From positions 1 to 51,029 of the forward strand of contig NZ_BMDW01000026.1 in assembly GCF_014636175.1 (NCBI RefSeq): a stretch of DNA of 51,029 bases, read 5' to 3'. Below the pieces are notes generated by a model, which saw only the letters and a program-made list of their open reading frames with translations, did not search any database and was not told the DNA's origin. Shown piece by piece: positions 36,620 through 46,317 of this stretch. Both the position numbers and the translations under genes were made by a program. Source of the stretch: Sphingomonas psychrolutea (GTDB taxonomy: Bacteria; Pseudomonadota; Alphaproteobacteria; Sphingomonadales; Sphingomonadaceae). Every line of letters begins with the position of its first letter. Within the stretch, counting starts at the first letter, position 1.

Positions 36620-38555
36620 TCGCGCCGCCGAGCAGATCGGCCTTGAGCTTGGCAATCGCCGCGGCATTGCGCTTGACGCCTACGGCGCGCTGTACCGCCT
36701 TGCCGAACTGCGCGGCATATTCGCGGCCGATCACCTTGCCGATATCCGACCGTGTTCCGGCAATTACCTTGCCGTTGCCACGTGCATCGCCCGGCACGAT
36801 CGTGTCGAGATGAATGATGAAAAACCCGGCGTTTTCCGGCGCTTCAAGCAGCTTGGTGGTGTTCTGCGCCATCGCGAACAGCAAGGCGAGCGGCGGCGGA
36901 ACCGCGCGCGGGTTGGCCAGCAATTGCGCGCGCGGACCCGCGATCGGGCGGAGCGGCGGGAGTTTCAGGCCGGTTGCGCCAAGCGCTTGCGCAAGCGGCG
37001 TGCCCTTGCTTGCCGCGGCGACCACGGTTGCGGCGACTTGGCGCGCGGCGCGCTGCGACCGCTCGATCGTGAAATCGCGCGCGACGATGTCGCGGATCTG
37101 CGCGAGCGGACGCGGGGCGGCGGCGACGATCTTGTCGAGTTGCGCCAGCGCGAAACTGCCGTCGGTGCCGAGCGGGATAGTCTGCGCTTCATCGCCTGCT
37201 TGTGCAGCAAAACCCGCCGCGACGATTTGCGCGAGCGCCGGATCGGGCTTGGCGGTCGGTGCATCGGGGTCCACGCCATTGGCCAGCAAGGCGGGGGTGC
37301 GTAGCGCGGTCAGCTTGTTCTTGGCAACGAGACCGTCGAAATGATCGCGCGCCAGCGCATCATCGAAGCTTGCGCGGAGCTTGCCGAGCACCGTCCCGGT
37401 CTTTTGCGTGAGTAAAGCGGCCTTGAGTTCGGGCGTCGCCTCAGCGAGCGTTTTGGCCGCCTGCGTGCGCTGCTTTTCGATCTTCAGCACGACGAAACCA
37501 AGCGGTGCGCGCAAGGGACCGACGACGTCGCCGACCTTGCCGGCAAAGGCAGCATTGGCGATCTCGACCGAGCTTTGCGTCACGTACGCGGCTTTTTGCA
37601 CGTCGGTCGCGGTGATGGGTTCTAAGCCCGCCGCACGCGCCGCGGCTTCGATCGGCGTTCCGCTGCGCACCTTGGCGGCAAGTGCGGTGGCGGCGGCCTG
37701 ATCGGCCAGCACGACCTGGACGATCGTGCGCAAATCGGCAGGGGCGTATTTTGCCGACTGCGCCTTATACGCTGCGGCGATTTCGGCCTCGGTCGGCGTG
37801 ATTTGCGCGGCGACGGTGGCAGGATTGACCAGCGCATAGCGCAGGATCCGCCGCTCGGGCACGCGGTAGCGCGATACGTTTCGCGCGTAATAAATGGTCA
37901 GCTCGGCATCGGTCGGGGCGGGGCCGGCGGGGACGGCCTGCGTCGGGATGAAGCCGATCACGCCGCGCCGCTGTTCCAGCAACAGGCTCGAATAGGGCAA
38001 AGCGAGCTGTACGGGGACTTGCGTGGCGCCGACCGTGGGGATGATGAGGTGACGCGTGACGATCTGGTCGGTCAGATCGTCGCGGACTTGTGCATCGGTC
38101 GATCCGATCTGCTGCAGTGCCGCTTCATATTTCTTCGGGTCGAACTTGCCGTCGATCCCGGCGAGACCCGGCTGGCTGGCAATGATGCCGTCGACCGATT
38201 TCTTGCTGATGATCATGCCTTGCTGCTTGGCATAGGCGCGGAAGGCAGCCGAATCGATCATGCGCTCGACCGTCGCCTCGAACCCGCCGCCTGCGACGAA
38301 ACCGGCCATGTCGAGCTGCGGGTTTTGCTGGCGATATTGATCGACGTCGCGCTGCGCCGCTGCGCGCAACTCGGCGACGGTGATCGTCTTGTTGCCGACG
38401 GTGACCGCCACGTCGCCCTGCGCGGCGCTGCTGCCGCTGCCTGACAGGCCGGCCCGGTCGGACAGGACGAAGATCAACCCCATCAACGCGACGAAGCCGA
38501 GCGCAATGGCGGCCCCGATCGGATTGGTGATGAAGCGGCGGATGAAACTGATCAT
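36600..38555 (-). CDS. PpiD-like periplasmic peptidyl-prolyl isomerase/foldase
   Basis: ATG 38555 gives a 651-residue protein with a short cytoplasmic N-terminus, one membrane anchor (about 12-32, GAAIALGFVALMGLIFVLS), a SurA-like N-terminal chaperone domain (about 45-240) and a PPIC-type parvulin region (about 260-370, AAAYKAQSAKYAPADLRTIV and VGPLRAPLGFVVLKIE). PpiD-type foldases help secreted proteins leave the Sec channel. An open frame to 38945 overlaps tpiA and is not used. It is followed by trpE with a 20-base overlap. Confidence 0.9.
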   Translation of the reverse strand: MISFIRRFITNPIGAAIALGFVALMGLIFVLSDRAGLSGSGSSAAQGDVAVTVGNKTITVAELRAAAQRDVDQYRQQNPQLDMAGFVAGGGFEATVERMIDSAAFRAYAKQQGMIISKKSVDGIIASQPGLAGIDGKFDPKKYEAALQQIGSTDAQVRDDLTDQIVTRHLIIPTVGATQVPVQLALPYSSLLLEQRRGVIGFIPTQAVPAGPAPTDAELTIYYARNVSRYRVPERRILRYALVNPATVAAQITPTEAEIAAAYKAQSAKYAPADLRTIVQVVLADQAAATALAAKVRSGTPIEAAARAAGLEPITATDVQKAAYVTQSSVEIANAAFAGKVGDVVGPLRAPLGFVVLKIEKQRTQAAKTLAEATPELKAALLTQKTGTVLGKLRASFDDALARDHFDGLVAKNKLTALRTPALLANGVDPDAPTAKPDPALAQIVAAGFAAQAGDEAQTIPLGTDGSFALAQLDKIVAAAPRPLAQIRDIVARDFTIERSQRAARQVAATVVAAASKGTPLAQALGATGLKLPPLRPIAGPRAQLLANPRAVPPPLALLFAMAQNTTKLLEAPENAGFFIIHLDTIVPGDARGNGKVIAGTRSDIGKVIGREYAAQFGKAVQRAVGVKRNAAAIAKLKADLLGGASATDQP

Positions 38556-38682
38556 GGTCGGATAAAGCCGATCTTTTGAAGGCGGGTTGCGCGCCGCTTT
38601 AGGGGGGAGGCGTGGCGGCATCAAGCTTGCGTGCGCGGGAGAGCGCGTTATCGCGTCCGCAACAGGACCGTGAGGGGGACGC

Positions 38683-39441
38683 ATGACACGACGCAAGCTG
38701 GTGGCGGGCAATTGGAAAATGAATGGCGACCGCGCGGCGCTGGCTGAGTTGGTGGCGATTGCGGCGGCCGGTGCGGGGGCGGTTGATGTAGCGATTGCGG
38801 TGCCGGCGACGCTGATTGCGCCGGCGGTGGCGCTGGTGCCGGGTTTCGCGATCGGCGGGGAGGATGTGCATCCTGCCGAGACGGGCGCGCATACCGGATG
38901 TCTGTCCGCCGCGCTACTCAAGGAAGCCGGCGCCAGCTTTTGCATTGTCGGACATAGCGAGCGTCGCGCCGACTGCTACGAAACCGATGCCGAGGTGAAG
39001 GCCAAGGCCGAAGCGCTGCACCGCCACGCCATGCGCGCAATCCTGTGCGTTGGCGAAACGCTGGCCCAGCGCGATGCGGGGCAGGCCGAGGCGGTGGTGA
39101 CAGGGCAGATCGCCGCATCGCTGCCCGAGGGCGCGGCGGCGGACTGGCTGTCGATCGCTTATGAGCCGGTCTGGGCGATCGGAACGGGACGCACGCCGAC
39201 CGTCGCGGACGTGGCGGCGATGCACGGTGCGATTCGGGCGAAGCTGCGCGCGTTGATCGGCGCGGAGGCGGATGCGATGCGGATTCTGTATGGCGGATCG
39301 GTGACGGCGGAGAATGCGGCGGCCTTGCTGCACGCGGGCGATGTCGACGGCGCGCTGGTCGGCGGCGCGAGCCTCACGGCGGCGAAGTTCGTGCCGATTG
39401 TGGCGGCGGCTGGGCAACGCATCCTCTCCCGTTCGCCCTAA
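38683..39441 (+). CDS. tpiA: Triosephosphate isomerase
   Basis: TpiA interconverts dihydroxyacetone phosphate and glyceraldehyde 3-phosphate. The 252-residue barrel has the catalytic K12 in GNWKMN, H91 in VGHSERR and E161 in YEPVWAIGTG, with the flexible loop and the GGSV phosphate site near the end. The last residues and stop codon are formed by an inverted repeat (39429-39453). It is divergent to the foldase gene with 127 bases between. Confidence 0.97.
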   Translation: MTRRKLVAGNWKMNGDRAALAELVAIAAAGAGAVDVAIAVPATLIAPAVALVPGFAIGGEDVHPAETGAHTGCLSAALLKEAGASFCIVGHSERRADCYETDAEVKAKAEALHRHAMRAILCVGETLAQRDAGQAEAVVTGQIAASLPEGAAADWLSIAYEPVWAIGTGRTPTVADVAAMHGAIRAKLRALIGAEADAMRILYGGSVTAENAAALLHAGDVDGALVGGASLTAAKFVPIVAAAGQRILSRSP

Positions 39442-39518
39442 GCTTGTCGAAGGGCTGCGTGCCACACGTCCGTCGCTGTTTGTGGCAAGCGGGGCTTCGA
39501 CAGGCTCAGCCCGAACGG
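39429..39518. repeat. Inverted repeat with CCGTTCG...CTTGTCGAAG arms
   Basis: The left arm (39429-39453) and right arm (39494-39518) are inverse copies over about 24 bases with a few mismatches, built on CCGTTCG and GCTTCGACAGGCTCAGCCC. An inner GTGCCAC/GTGGCA pair adds a second stem. The right-arm core is a motif that recurs very often in sphingomonad genomes. It covers the end of tpiA. Confidence 0.75.
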
Positions 39519-39520
39519 AT

Positions 39521-39915
39521 TTAGGGGACCGAAATTGGCGGTGGGACGAGCCCGATCAGCTTCATCGCCACCGCCTGCACGACCATCGTCACCAGCCAAT
39601 AGCCGCAATCGCCAAGCACCGCCGACCATGGCAGGGCGCGGTGACGCTCTGTGACGAGGATGCTCGGCAATACGAATCCGGCCCAGATGACGATTGCACT
39701 GCCGACCGCCATCACCCACGGGCTCGCTTTGTCGGGGGCGAGGATCAGCGCGCCCGCGAGAATCGCGGCGAGCCAGAATTCGCCGAGCGTGATGACCAAG
39801 AGTGTGCTGCCCGAGACGCGCGCGTGCGGCCCGAACAGCGTGCGATACGCCCCACCGATCATCAGCCCGAGCGCGGTCGCGATCAGGATCGGGACCAGGT
39901 TGAGCCAGATGTAGA

Positions 39916-39919
<4 letters not shown>
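39521..39919 (-). CDS. DUF1761-like small membrane protein
   Basis: The 132-residue protein has four hydrophobic segments: IWLNLVPILIATALGLMIGG (4-23), TLLVITLGEFWLAAILAGALI (39-59), WVMAVGSAIVIWAGFVLPSI (68-87) and DCGYWLVTMVVQAVAMKLIG (104-123). The layout, with a short N-terminal helix then AYRTLFG, is like DUF1761 proteins, but I am not certain. Its ATG overlaps the aminopeptidase stop (ATGA), making it the last gene of a three-gene operon. Function is unknown. Confidence 0.65.
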
Positions 39920-41300
<1,381 letters not shown>

Positions 41301-41304
<4 letters not shown>

Positions 41305-42713
41305 TGCTGGGTGGGGGCGATCAGGAATTGTTCGATCTTTCCGTTGCTGCCGGGTTCAACATAGGTGCTGAGCGCGAGCGTGATGCCGGGATAGCTGACG
41401 CGGTATACCCGGTTGACGAAGCCGCCGCGCAACCGCGCCGTGCCCATCTGAGCGAAGCTGCGCGGCGTGCCGAGCGGCGCGAGGCTGTTGCGATAATCGC
41501 CCAGCGTCGTTGCGGTGAAATAGAAGTTCGCATTTTCGGTCAGGCGGCTGCGGTCGAGCGTGCCGCTGCGTATTTGGTCGAACACGCTGCGCGCTTGCGC
41601 CAAGGCGGCGATGTCGGCGGAATCGAGGGCAGGGGCCTTGAGCACGATGCCCGACAGCTTTTGCGCGAGCGTCTTGAACGCTTCGTTCGACCAGCTGTTG
41701 GTCAGCACGACGATCGCGGCCTTGTCGTCGGGATAGACGATGTTTTCGGAGAGGAAGCCAACCGCCTCGCCACTATGTTCGATGAAGCGGTGGCCATTGC
41801 CGGCCCCGGTGAACACGCCGAGGCCATAGCCGTTGGTGGTGCCATCGGTCAGTTTGACCGGCGTTTCCTGCGCTGCCCAATCCTCCGGGGTCAGCACCGC
41901 GCGATCGAGCCGCGCGACATCCCACAGCGCCAGCGATTTTGCGCTCATCGAGAGCTCGCCTGCGGCATAGAGCCAGCCATGCGCAGCGGGCGTGACCGGG
42001 CGCACCGGCCCCAGCGCAGCGCGACCATAGCCTTGCGGAAAGCCCGGCCCGATCGCGAGGTCTTGATCGTAAGCGGTGATGCCGAGCGGCTTGAAGACGC
42101 GCGTTTGCAGGAAATCGAGCAGCGGCTGGCCCGACACTTTCTCGACGATCATCCCCACGACGACATAGCCGGTATTGGAATATTGCCATTGCGTGCCGGG
42201 CGTGAAATCGAGCGGCTTCTTGGCCCAGCGATCGACGATCTGCTGCGGGGTGACGGGGGTCGCCATCGCCTTGAAGCTGTAATCCTGCGGCCAATAATCC
42301 TCCAGCCCGGCGGTGTGGCTGAGCACTTGGCGGATCGTGATCGTCTCGCCGCCGCTGATGCCGGGGACGTATTTCGCGACGGTGTCGTCAAGGCTGAGCT
42401 TGCCGTCGCGCTGCAACAGCAGGATCGCGGCGGCGGTGAATTGCTTCGAGATCGAGGCGATCTGATACGGCGCGTCGTCACGCGTCGTGCCGGTTTCGGC
42501 TTGCTTGCCATAGGCTTTGACATAGACGATCCGCCCGCCGCGCACGATCGCGATCGAGGCCGAGGGCACGCCCGATTTAGCGAGCGTCGCGGTGACGGTG
42601 CGATCGACCCGCTGCGTCTCGGACGGGGTGAGCGATTGCGCAAGGCCGGGCGAGGCGAGGGTGAGCAGCAGAGCAGAAAACAGGGTGCGAAAGAGAATCA
42701 CGCGGACATCCAT
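41301..42713 (-). CDS. Secreted serine hydrolase, class C beta-lactamase fold
   Basis: ATG 42713 gives a signal peptide (MDVRVILFRTLFSALLLTLASPGLAQ) and 470 residues; an in-frame ATG at 42740 has a better ribosome site (GGGA, eight bases) but a weaker signal peptide. The SxxK motif is SISK in IASISKQFT, YxN is YSN in YSNTGYV, and the third motif is HSGEAVG. These are features of the AmpC/penicillin-binding-protein-like esterase family (S12). The C-terminal 120 residues form an extra lipocalin-like region. It is first in the operon with the aminopeptidase and divergent to marR. Confidence 0.88.
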
Positions 42714-42779
42714 TGTTCGGCGAGGCGGGATGTCGATCATGTCATTGTCCCGCCCCCAAAGGGAAGGGCCGATCGGCTC

Positions 42780-42808
42780 TTGCGGAAACATGTATATGCA
42801 CCTATAAT
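42780..42808 (+). promoter_or_regulatory. Promoter of the marR gene
   Basis: TTGCGG (42780-42785) and a perfect TATAAT (42803-42808) are 17 bases apart. The marR ATG is at 42815, seven bases after the -10 box, so the transcript should start at or next to the ATG. The spacer contains CATGTATATG, a near-palindrome that could be an operator. Confidence 0.72.
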
Positions 42809-42814
42809 CGAGAA

Positions 42815-43258
42815 ATGGACGGAGATTCCTCCCTTTCGCCCCAGCGGCTGCGCGCAGAATGCGTGTGCCTCAACCTCGCGCGAGTCTCGCGGGCGTTGAC
42901 CCGGCGGTACGATGCGGCGTTTCGCTCGATTGGCCTGACCTCCGGCCAGTTTGCGATCCTTGGCGGACTCAATCAGCCCGAGCCCGTGCGTATCGGCGCG
43001 CTCGCCGATGCGCTTGGGCTCGAGCGCACGACGCTGACGCGCAACCTTGCACCGCTGCAAGCGGCGGGGCTGATCCGCACCGATATCGACGATGACGACA
43101 AGCGCGTTCGCCGCCTTGTCCTGTCGGATGCTGGCCGCGACACGCTCGGGCAAGCGGTCAGTCTGTGGCAATCCGCGCAGGACGACAGTCGCCGACGTCT
43201 CGATGGCCAAGATTGGGCGTCGCTGCGCGGCGTGCTCGATCGGCTGCAACCCGACTGA
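42815..43258 (+). CDS. MarR-family transcriptional regulator
   Basis: The 147-residue protein is a winged-helix regulator with FRSIGLTSGQFAILGGLNQ and LADALGLERTTLTRNLAPLQAAGLI (recognition helix and wing, DIDDDDKRVRRLVLS). Two Cys near the N-terminus (ECVCLNLAR) sit where some MarR proteins sense oxidants; that is suggestive only. It is divergent to the serine-hydrolase operon (101 bases) and 44 bases upstream of a membrane-protein gene that it may regulate. No ribosome site is seen, which fits a leaderless transcript. Confidence 0.9.
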   Translation: MDGDSSLSPQRLRAECVCLNLARVSRALTRRYDAAFRSIGLTSGQFAILGGLNQPEPVRIGALADALGLERTTLTRNLAPLQAAGLIRTDIDDDDKRVRRLVLSDAGRDTLGQAVSLWQSAQDDSRRRLDGQDWASLRGVLDRLQPD

Positions 43259-43279
43259 CCCTTTTTTTGGCGTAATATG

Positions 43280-43289
43280 TGTAATTACA
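43280..43289. promoter_or_regulatory. Candidate MarR operator (TGTAATTACA)
   Basis: TGTAATTACA is a perfect 10-bp palindrome in the AT-rich gap between marR and the next gene (extended ATGTGTAATTACATA). MarR proteins usually bind such short dyads. GGAGG follows at 43292-43296 as ribosome site for the gene at 43303. Confidence 0.45.
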
Positions 43290-43302
43290 TAGGAGGCTTG
43301 AT

Positions 43303-43896
43303 ATGGCGACGATTTCGACACAGAGAAGTTCGGTTGTAGGACAAGGCGTGCTGGCCGTGTTGCTTGCCTGGGCAGCGGCGATTTCAACCGCAGCCATGTT
43401 GGGCTGGCTGGCAGCGATGCCCAATCTTGGCGTACCGGCGATCACGACAGCGGGGATCACGATGCCGATGCTCGCATATGCGACGATCCCGGCGTTGAAG
43501 ACCTGGTTCGAGCGTGTCGGACTCAAGCGGCTGACGCTGTTCCACAGTTGGCGCATTGCGGCGGCGGCGCTGTTCTTCTTTTATGGTGCGGACGGCGCGC
43601 TGCCCGCGCGACTGGTGCGCGATGCCGGGACAGGCGATTTGGTCGCCGGCGTGCTTGCCCTGATCGCCGTCGCGCTTCCCTTCGTCCGGTGGCGGTATTG
43701 GGCGGTGCATGTGTTCGGCGCGGCAGACCTGATCGTCGCGATGGCGACAGGCATCTATTTCTCGTTCGCCGATCCCGCTTCGATGGCCAATGTCAGGCTG
43801 CTGCCCTTCGCGCTGATTCCGATGTTTGGCGTGGCGGTGACGTTCAGCGCGCATTTGATCGCGTTCGATTTGCTGCGCCGGGGTAAAGTCGCATAG
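43303..43896 (+). CDS. Six-helix membrane protein of unknown function
   Basis: The 197-residue protein has about six hydrophobic segments spread along its length (GVLAVLLAWAAAISTAAML, AITTAGITMPMLAYATIPAL, WRIAAAALFFFYGADG, LVAGVLALIAVALPFV, YWAVHVFGAADLIVAMATGI, LLPFALIPMFGVAVTFSAHLI). There is no recognised catalytic motif. A GGAGG site lies six bases before ATG 43303. It follows marR and is probably under its control. A strong hairpin follows three bases after the stop. Confidence 0.75.
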   Translation: MATISTQRSSVVGQGVLAVLLAWAAAISTAAMLGWLAAMPNLGVPAITTAGITMPMLAYATIPALKTWFERVGLKRLTLFHSWRIAAAALFFFYGADGALPARLVRDAGTGDLVAGVLALIAVALPFVRWRYWAVHVFGAADLIVAMATGIYFSFADPASMANVRLLPFALIPMFGVAVTFSAHLIAFDLLRRGKVA

Positions 43897-43898
43897 TC

Positions 43899-43932
43899 GC
43901 AAGCGCCCGGACCGCGCGGTTCGGGCGCTTGC
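43899..43932. terminator. Strong hairpin after the marR-linked membrane gene
   Basis: GCAAGCGCCCG (43899-43909) and CGGGCGCTTGC (43922-43932) form a perfect 11-bp stem around a 12-base loop that itself contains CCGCGCGG. It lies between the convergent membrane-protein and rimO genes. No T run follows, so it may act as a structural or rho-assisted stop. Confidence 0.7.
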
Positions 43933-44004
43933 CTTACGCCGGGAAACCGCGGCGACGTCGGTCGATCCGATTCCAGTGACGCCTGGCGCTGCCCGGCGCT
44001 TCGG

Positions 44005-45336
44005 TCAGCGAAGCGGGACACCGTATAAATCGTGCTCATCGGCATCCTCGATCGTGACGGGCACAATGTCGCCTAGCTTGAGATGTCCGGCATCGCGCAG
44101 GAAAACTTCGCCGTCGATTTCGGGGGCGTCGGCCTTGGAGCGGCCGGTTGCGCCGCCCTCCTCATCCACCGCGTCGATGATCACGTCGAGGCTGCGGCCG
44201 ATCTTGGCCTGGAGCTTCTCGGCCGAGATGCGTGCGGTCAGTTCCATCAGGCGGGCGTAGCGCTCTTCCTTAATTTCTTCGGGCACATGGTCGGGCAGGG
44301 CGTTGGCGGCGGCGCCCTCGACCGGCTCGAAGCGGAATGCACCGACGCGGTCGAGCTGTGCTTCCTCGAGCCAGTCCATCAGATAGGCGAAATCATCCTC
44401 GGTCTCGCCGGGGAAGCCGACGACGAAGGTTGAGCGGATCGCGATGTCGGGCGCGATCGTGCGCCAATTCTTGATGCGCTCCAGCACCTTGGTTTCGTTC
44501 GCCGGGCGTTTCATTAGTTTCAGCACGTTGCGGCTGGCATGCTGGAACGGGATATCGAGATAGGGGAGCACCAGCCCCTCGGCCATCAGCGGGATGACGT
44601 GGTCGACATGCGGGTAGGGGTAAACATAGTGCAGCCGGACCCACGCGCCGAGTTTGCCCAGTTCGCGCGAGAGGTCGGTCATGTGCGCGCGGACTTCTTC
44701 GCCATGCCACATCCGCGGTTGGTGGCGGATGTCGACGCCGTAGGCCGAGGTGTCCTGACTGATCACCAGCAATTCCTTGGTGCCTGCCTCGATTAGCTTC
44801 TCGGCCTCGCGCAGGATCGCATCGGGGCGGCGGCTGACGAGATCGCCGCGCAAGCTCGGGATGATGCAGAAGCTGCAGCGGTGGTTGCAGCCCTCGCTGA
44901 TCTTCAGATAGCTGTAATGGCGCGGGGTGAGTTTCAAGCCGCTGTCGGGGACGAGGTTCAGGAACGCGCTCGGCGGCATCGGGGCGGCTTCATGCACCGC
45001 GCCGACGACTTCCTCATATTGATGCGCGCCGGTGACGGCGAGCACGTTCGGAAATTTCGCGCGGATCATCTCCGCTTCCTTGCCCATACAGCCGGTGACG
45101 ATGACGCGGCCATTCTCGGCCATGGCTTCGCCGATCGCCTCGAGGCTCTCCTCCTTGGCCGAATCGAGAAAGCCGCAGGTATTGACGAGCACGACGTCAG
45201 CCCCGGCATAATCGGGCGACATCTGATAGCCGTCGCTGCGCAGCTTGGTCAGGATCCGCTCGCTGTCCACGAGGTTCTTGGGACAGCCGAGCGAAACCAT
45301 GCCGATTTTCGGCGGGGTGGGGAGAAGTGTTGCCAT
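44005..45336 (-). CDS. rimO: Ribosomal protein S12 methylthiotransferase RimO
   Basis: RimO adds a methylthio group to a conserved Asp of ribosomal protein S12. ATG 45336 ([12 protein letters not shown]) is chosen over an ATG at 45375; neither has a good ribosome site. The 443-residue protein has the UPF0004 domain with its three Cys (LGCPKN, NTCGF, TGCMGKE), the radical-SAM cluster CNHRCSFC, and a C-terminal TRAM domain. The motif [14 protein letters not shown] is typical of RimO rather than MiaB. Confidence 0.96.
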   Translation of the reverse strand: MATLLPTPPKIGMVSLGCPKNLVDSERILTKLRSDGYQMSPDYAGADVVLVNTCGFLDSAKEESLEAIGEAMAENGRVIVTGCMGKEAEMIRAKFPNVLAVTGAHQYEEVVGAVHEAAPMPPSAFLNLVPDSGLKLTPRHYSYLKISEGCNHRCSFCIIPSLRGDLVSRRPDAILREAEKLIEAGTKELLVISQDTSAYGVDIRHQPRMWHGEEVRAHMTDLSRELGKLGAWVRLHYVYPYPHVDHVIPLMAEGLVLPYLDIPFQHASRNVLKLMKRPANETKVLERIKNWRTIAPDIAIRSTFVVGFPGETEDDFAYLMDWLEEAQLDRVGAFRFEPVEGAAANALPDHVPEEIKEERYARLMELTARISAEKLQAKIGRSLDVIIDAVDEEGGATGRSKADAPEIDGEVFLRDAGHLKLGDIVPVTIEDADEHDLYGVPLR

Positions 45337-45390
45337 GGGAGGGGCGGCATGTAGCGATTGTATGCGGATTTTCATAGCATCGGAAAATCA

Positions 45391-45420
45391 CGTCTCCCCG
45401 GCGAAGGCCGGGGCCCAGTT
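45391..45420. repeat. Left arm of 30-bp inverted repeat flanking the GIY-YIG gene
   Basis: The arm contains the palindrome CCCCGGC-GAAG-GCCGGGG and a CCCAGTT tail. It is the inverse complement of 45742-45771 with one mismatch in 30. It ends 14 bases before the GIY-YIG ATG. Confidence 0.88.
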
Positions 45421-45434
45421 TCGGGACGCTCGCG

Positions 45435-45731
45435 ATGGACCTACCTTCCTATGTTTACATCATGGCCAACCGCCGCAATGGTACGATCTATCTTGGGTCC
45501 ACCGACGCTCTCGCGCGTCGTGCATGGCAACATCGCGAAGGCGCGATCGAAGGGTTTACGAAGAAATATGGCTGCACGCTGTTGGTTTGGTACGAGCAAC
45601 ATCCCACACTCGAATCTGCTCGTCTGCGCGAGCGGCGGATGAAGGAATGGAAGCGAGCGTGGAAAGTGCGCGAGATTGAAGGCATGAACCCCGATTGGGA
45701 GGATTTGTACGACCGGATTGCGCAATCATGA
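45435..45731 (+). CDS. GIY-YIG family small nuclease
   Basis: The 98-residue protein is a stand-alone GIY-YIG domain: YVYIMANRRNGTIYLGST holds the Y-x-Y ... Y-L-G (YIG-like) core, R in LARRAWQHREG, and a Glu in the second half (WYEQHPTLESARLRERRMKEW). It is like small UvrC-N-terminal/YhbQ-type proteins that occur in many copies in some alphaproteobacteria. It is bracketed by 30-bp inverted repeats and has no operon partner. The ribosome site is not clear. Confidence 0.88.
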   Translation: MDLPSYVYIMANRRNGTIYLGSTDALARRAWQHREGAIEGFTKKYGCTLLVWYEQHPTLESARLRERRMKEWKRAWKVREIEGMNPDWEDLYDRIAQS

Positions 45732-45741
45732 CCGACACCGC

Positions 45742-45771
45742 AACTGGGCCCCGGCCTTCGCCGGGGAGGCG
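45742..45771. repeat. Right arm of the inverted repeat flanking the GIY-YIG gene
   Basis: The arm AACTGGGCCCC ... GGGGAGGCG mirrors 45391-45420 with 29 of 30 bases. It begins 11 bases after the GIY-YIG stop. Its last bases, GGGGAGGCG, form the ribosome site of the next gene (ATG 45775). Confidence 0.88.
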
Positions 45772-45774
45772 TTG

Positions 45775-46317
45775 ATGGGAAGTCTTTCCCTCGTCCCGCA
45801 TCCCGATTTCCCCAGTGCTGCGGTATCGTCTGTCAGCGTTGACGCCGGCAGAAGAGTCGATGGGACGCTGGCGCTTCGTTTCCGCGTTGAAGGAAATTTG
45901 GACGGCGTGAACTGGCCCGAAATTGGTGGCCCAGTCGAGCACACCGACGGTTTGTGGAAGCACACCTGCTTCGAAGCGTTCGTGCATTCGGTCGATGAAC
46001 TGCGATATTTCGAGTTCAACTTTACGACGTCCCTGCAATGGGCCGTATATCAGTTCGACAGCTATCGCGTCGGGATGCGCAAGTTAGAGAATGTTGAAAC
46101 TTGGGGGACCGGACAGCCTGGACTCGGAAAGGCGAACGCAAACTTCCTGGTGCCCGTGCTTGCCGCAATGTGCGAATGCCGTCTCGGCCTCTCCGCCGTC
46201 ATCGAAGAAATCGACGGCACCAAATCCTATTGGGCACTAGCGCACGCGCCCGGGCCGCCGGATTTCCACAACCGGGATTGCTTTATCGCGACCCTCCCGG
46301 CACCTGACGCCCCATGA
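45775..46317 (+). CDS. DOMON-like domain protein
   Basis: ATG 45775 is used because GGAGG of the repeat lies six bases upstream. The 180-residue protein is a beta-rich domain with VDGTLALRFRVEGNL, GLWKHTCFEAFV and YFEFNFTTSLQWAVYQFD, the layout of DOMON-like sugar or carbohydrate-binding domains, here without signal peptide. Its stop overlaps the start of the namZ gene (ATGA), a pairing suggesting a role in cell-wall sugar handling; that is inference. Confidence 0.82.
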   Translation: MGSLSLVPHPDFPSAAVSSVSVDAGRRVDGTLALRFRVEGNLDGVNWPEIGGPVEHTDGLWKHTCFEAFVHSVDELRYFEFNFTTSLQWAVYQFDSYRVGMRKLENVETWGTGQPGLGKANANFLVPVLAAMCECRLGLSAVIEEIDGTKSYWALAHAPGPPDFHNRDCFIATLPAPDAP

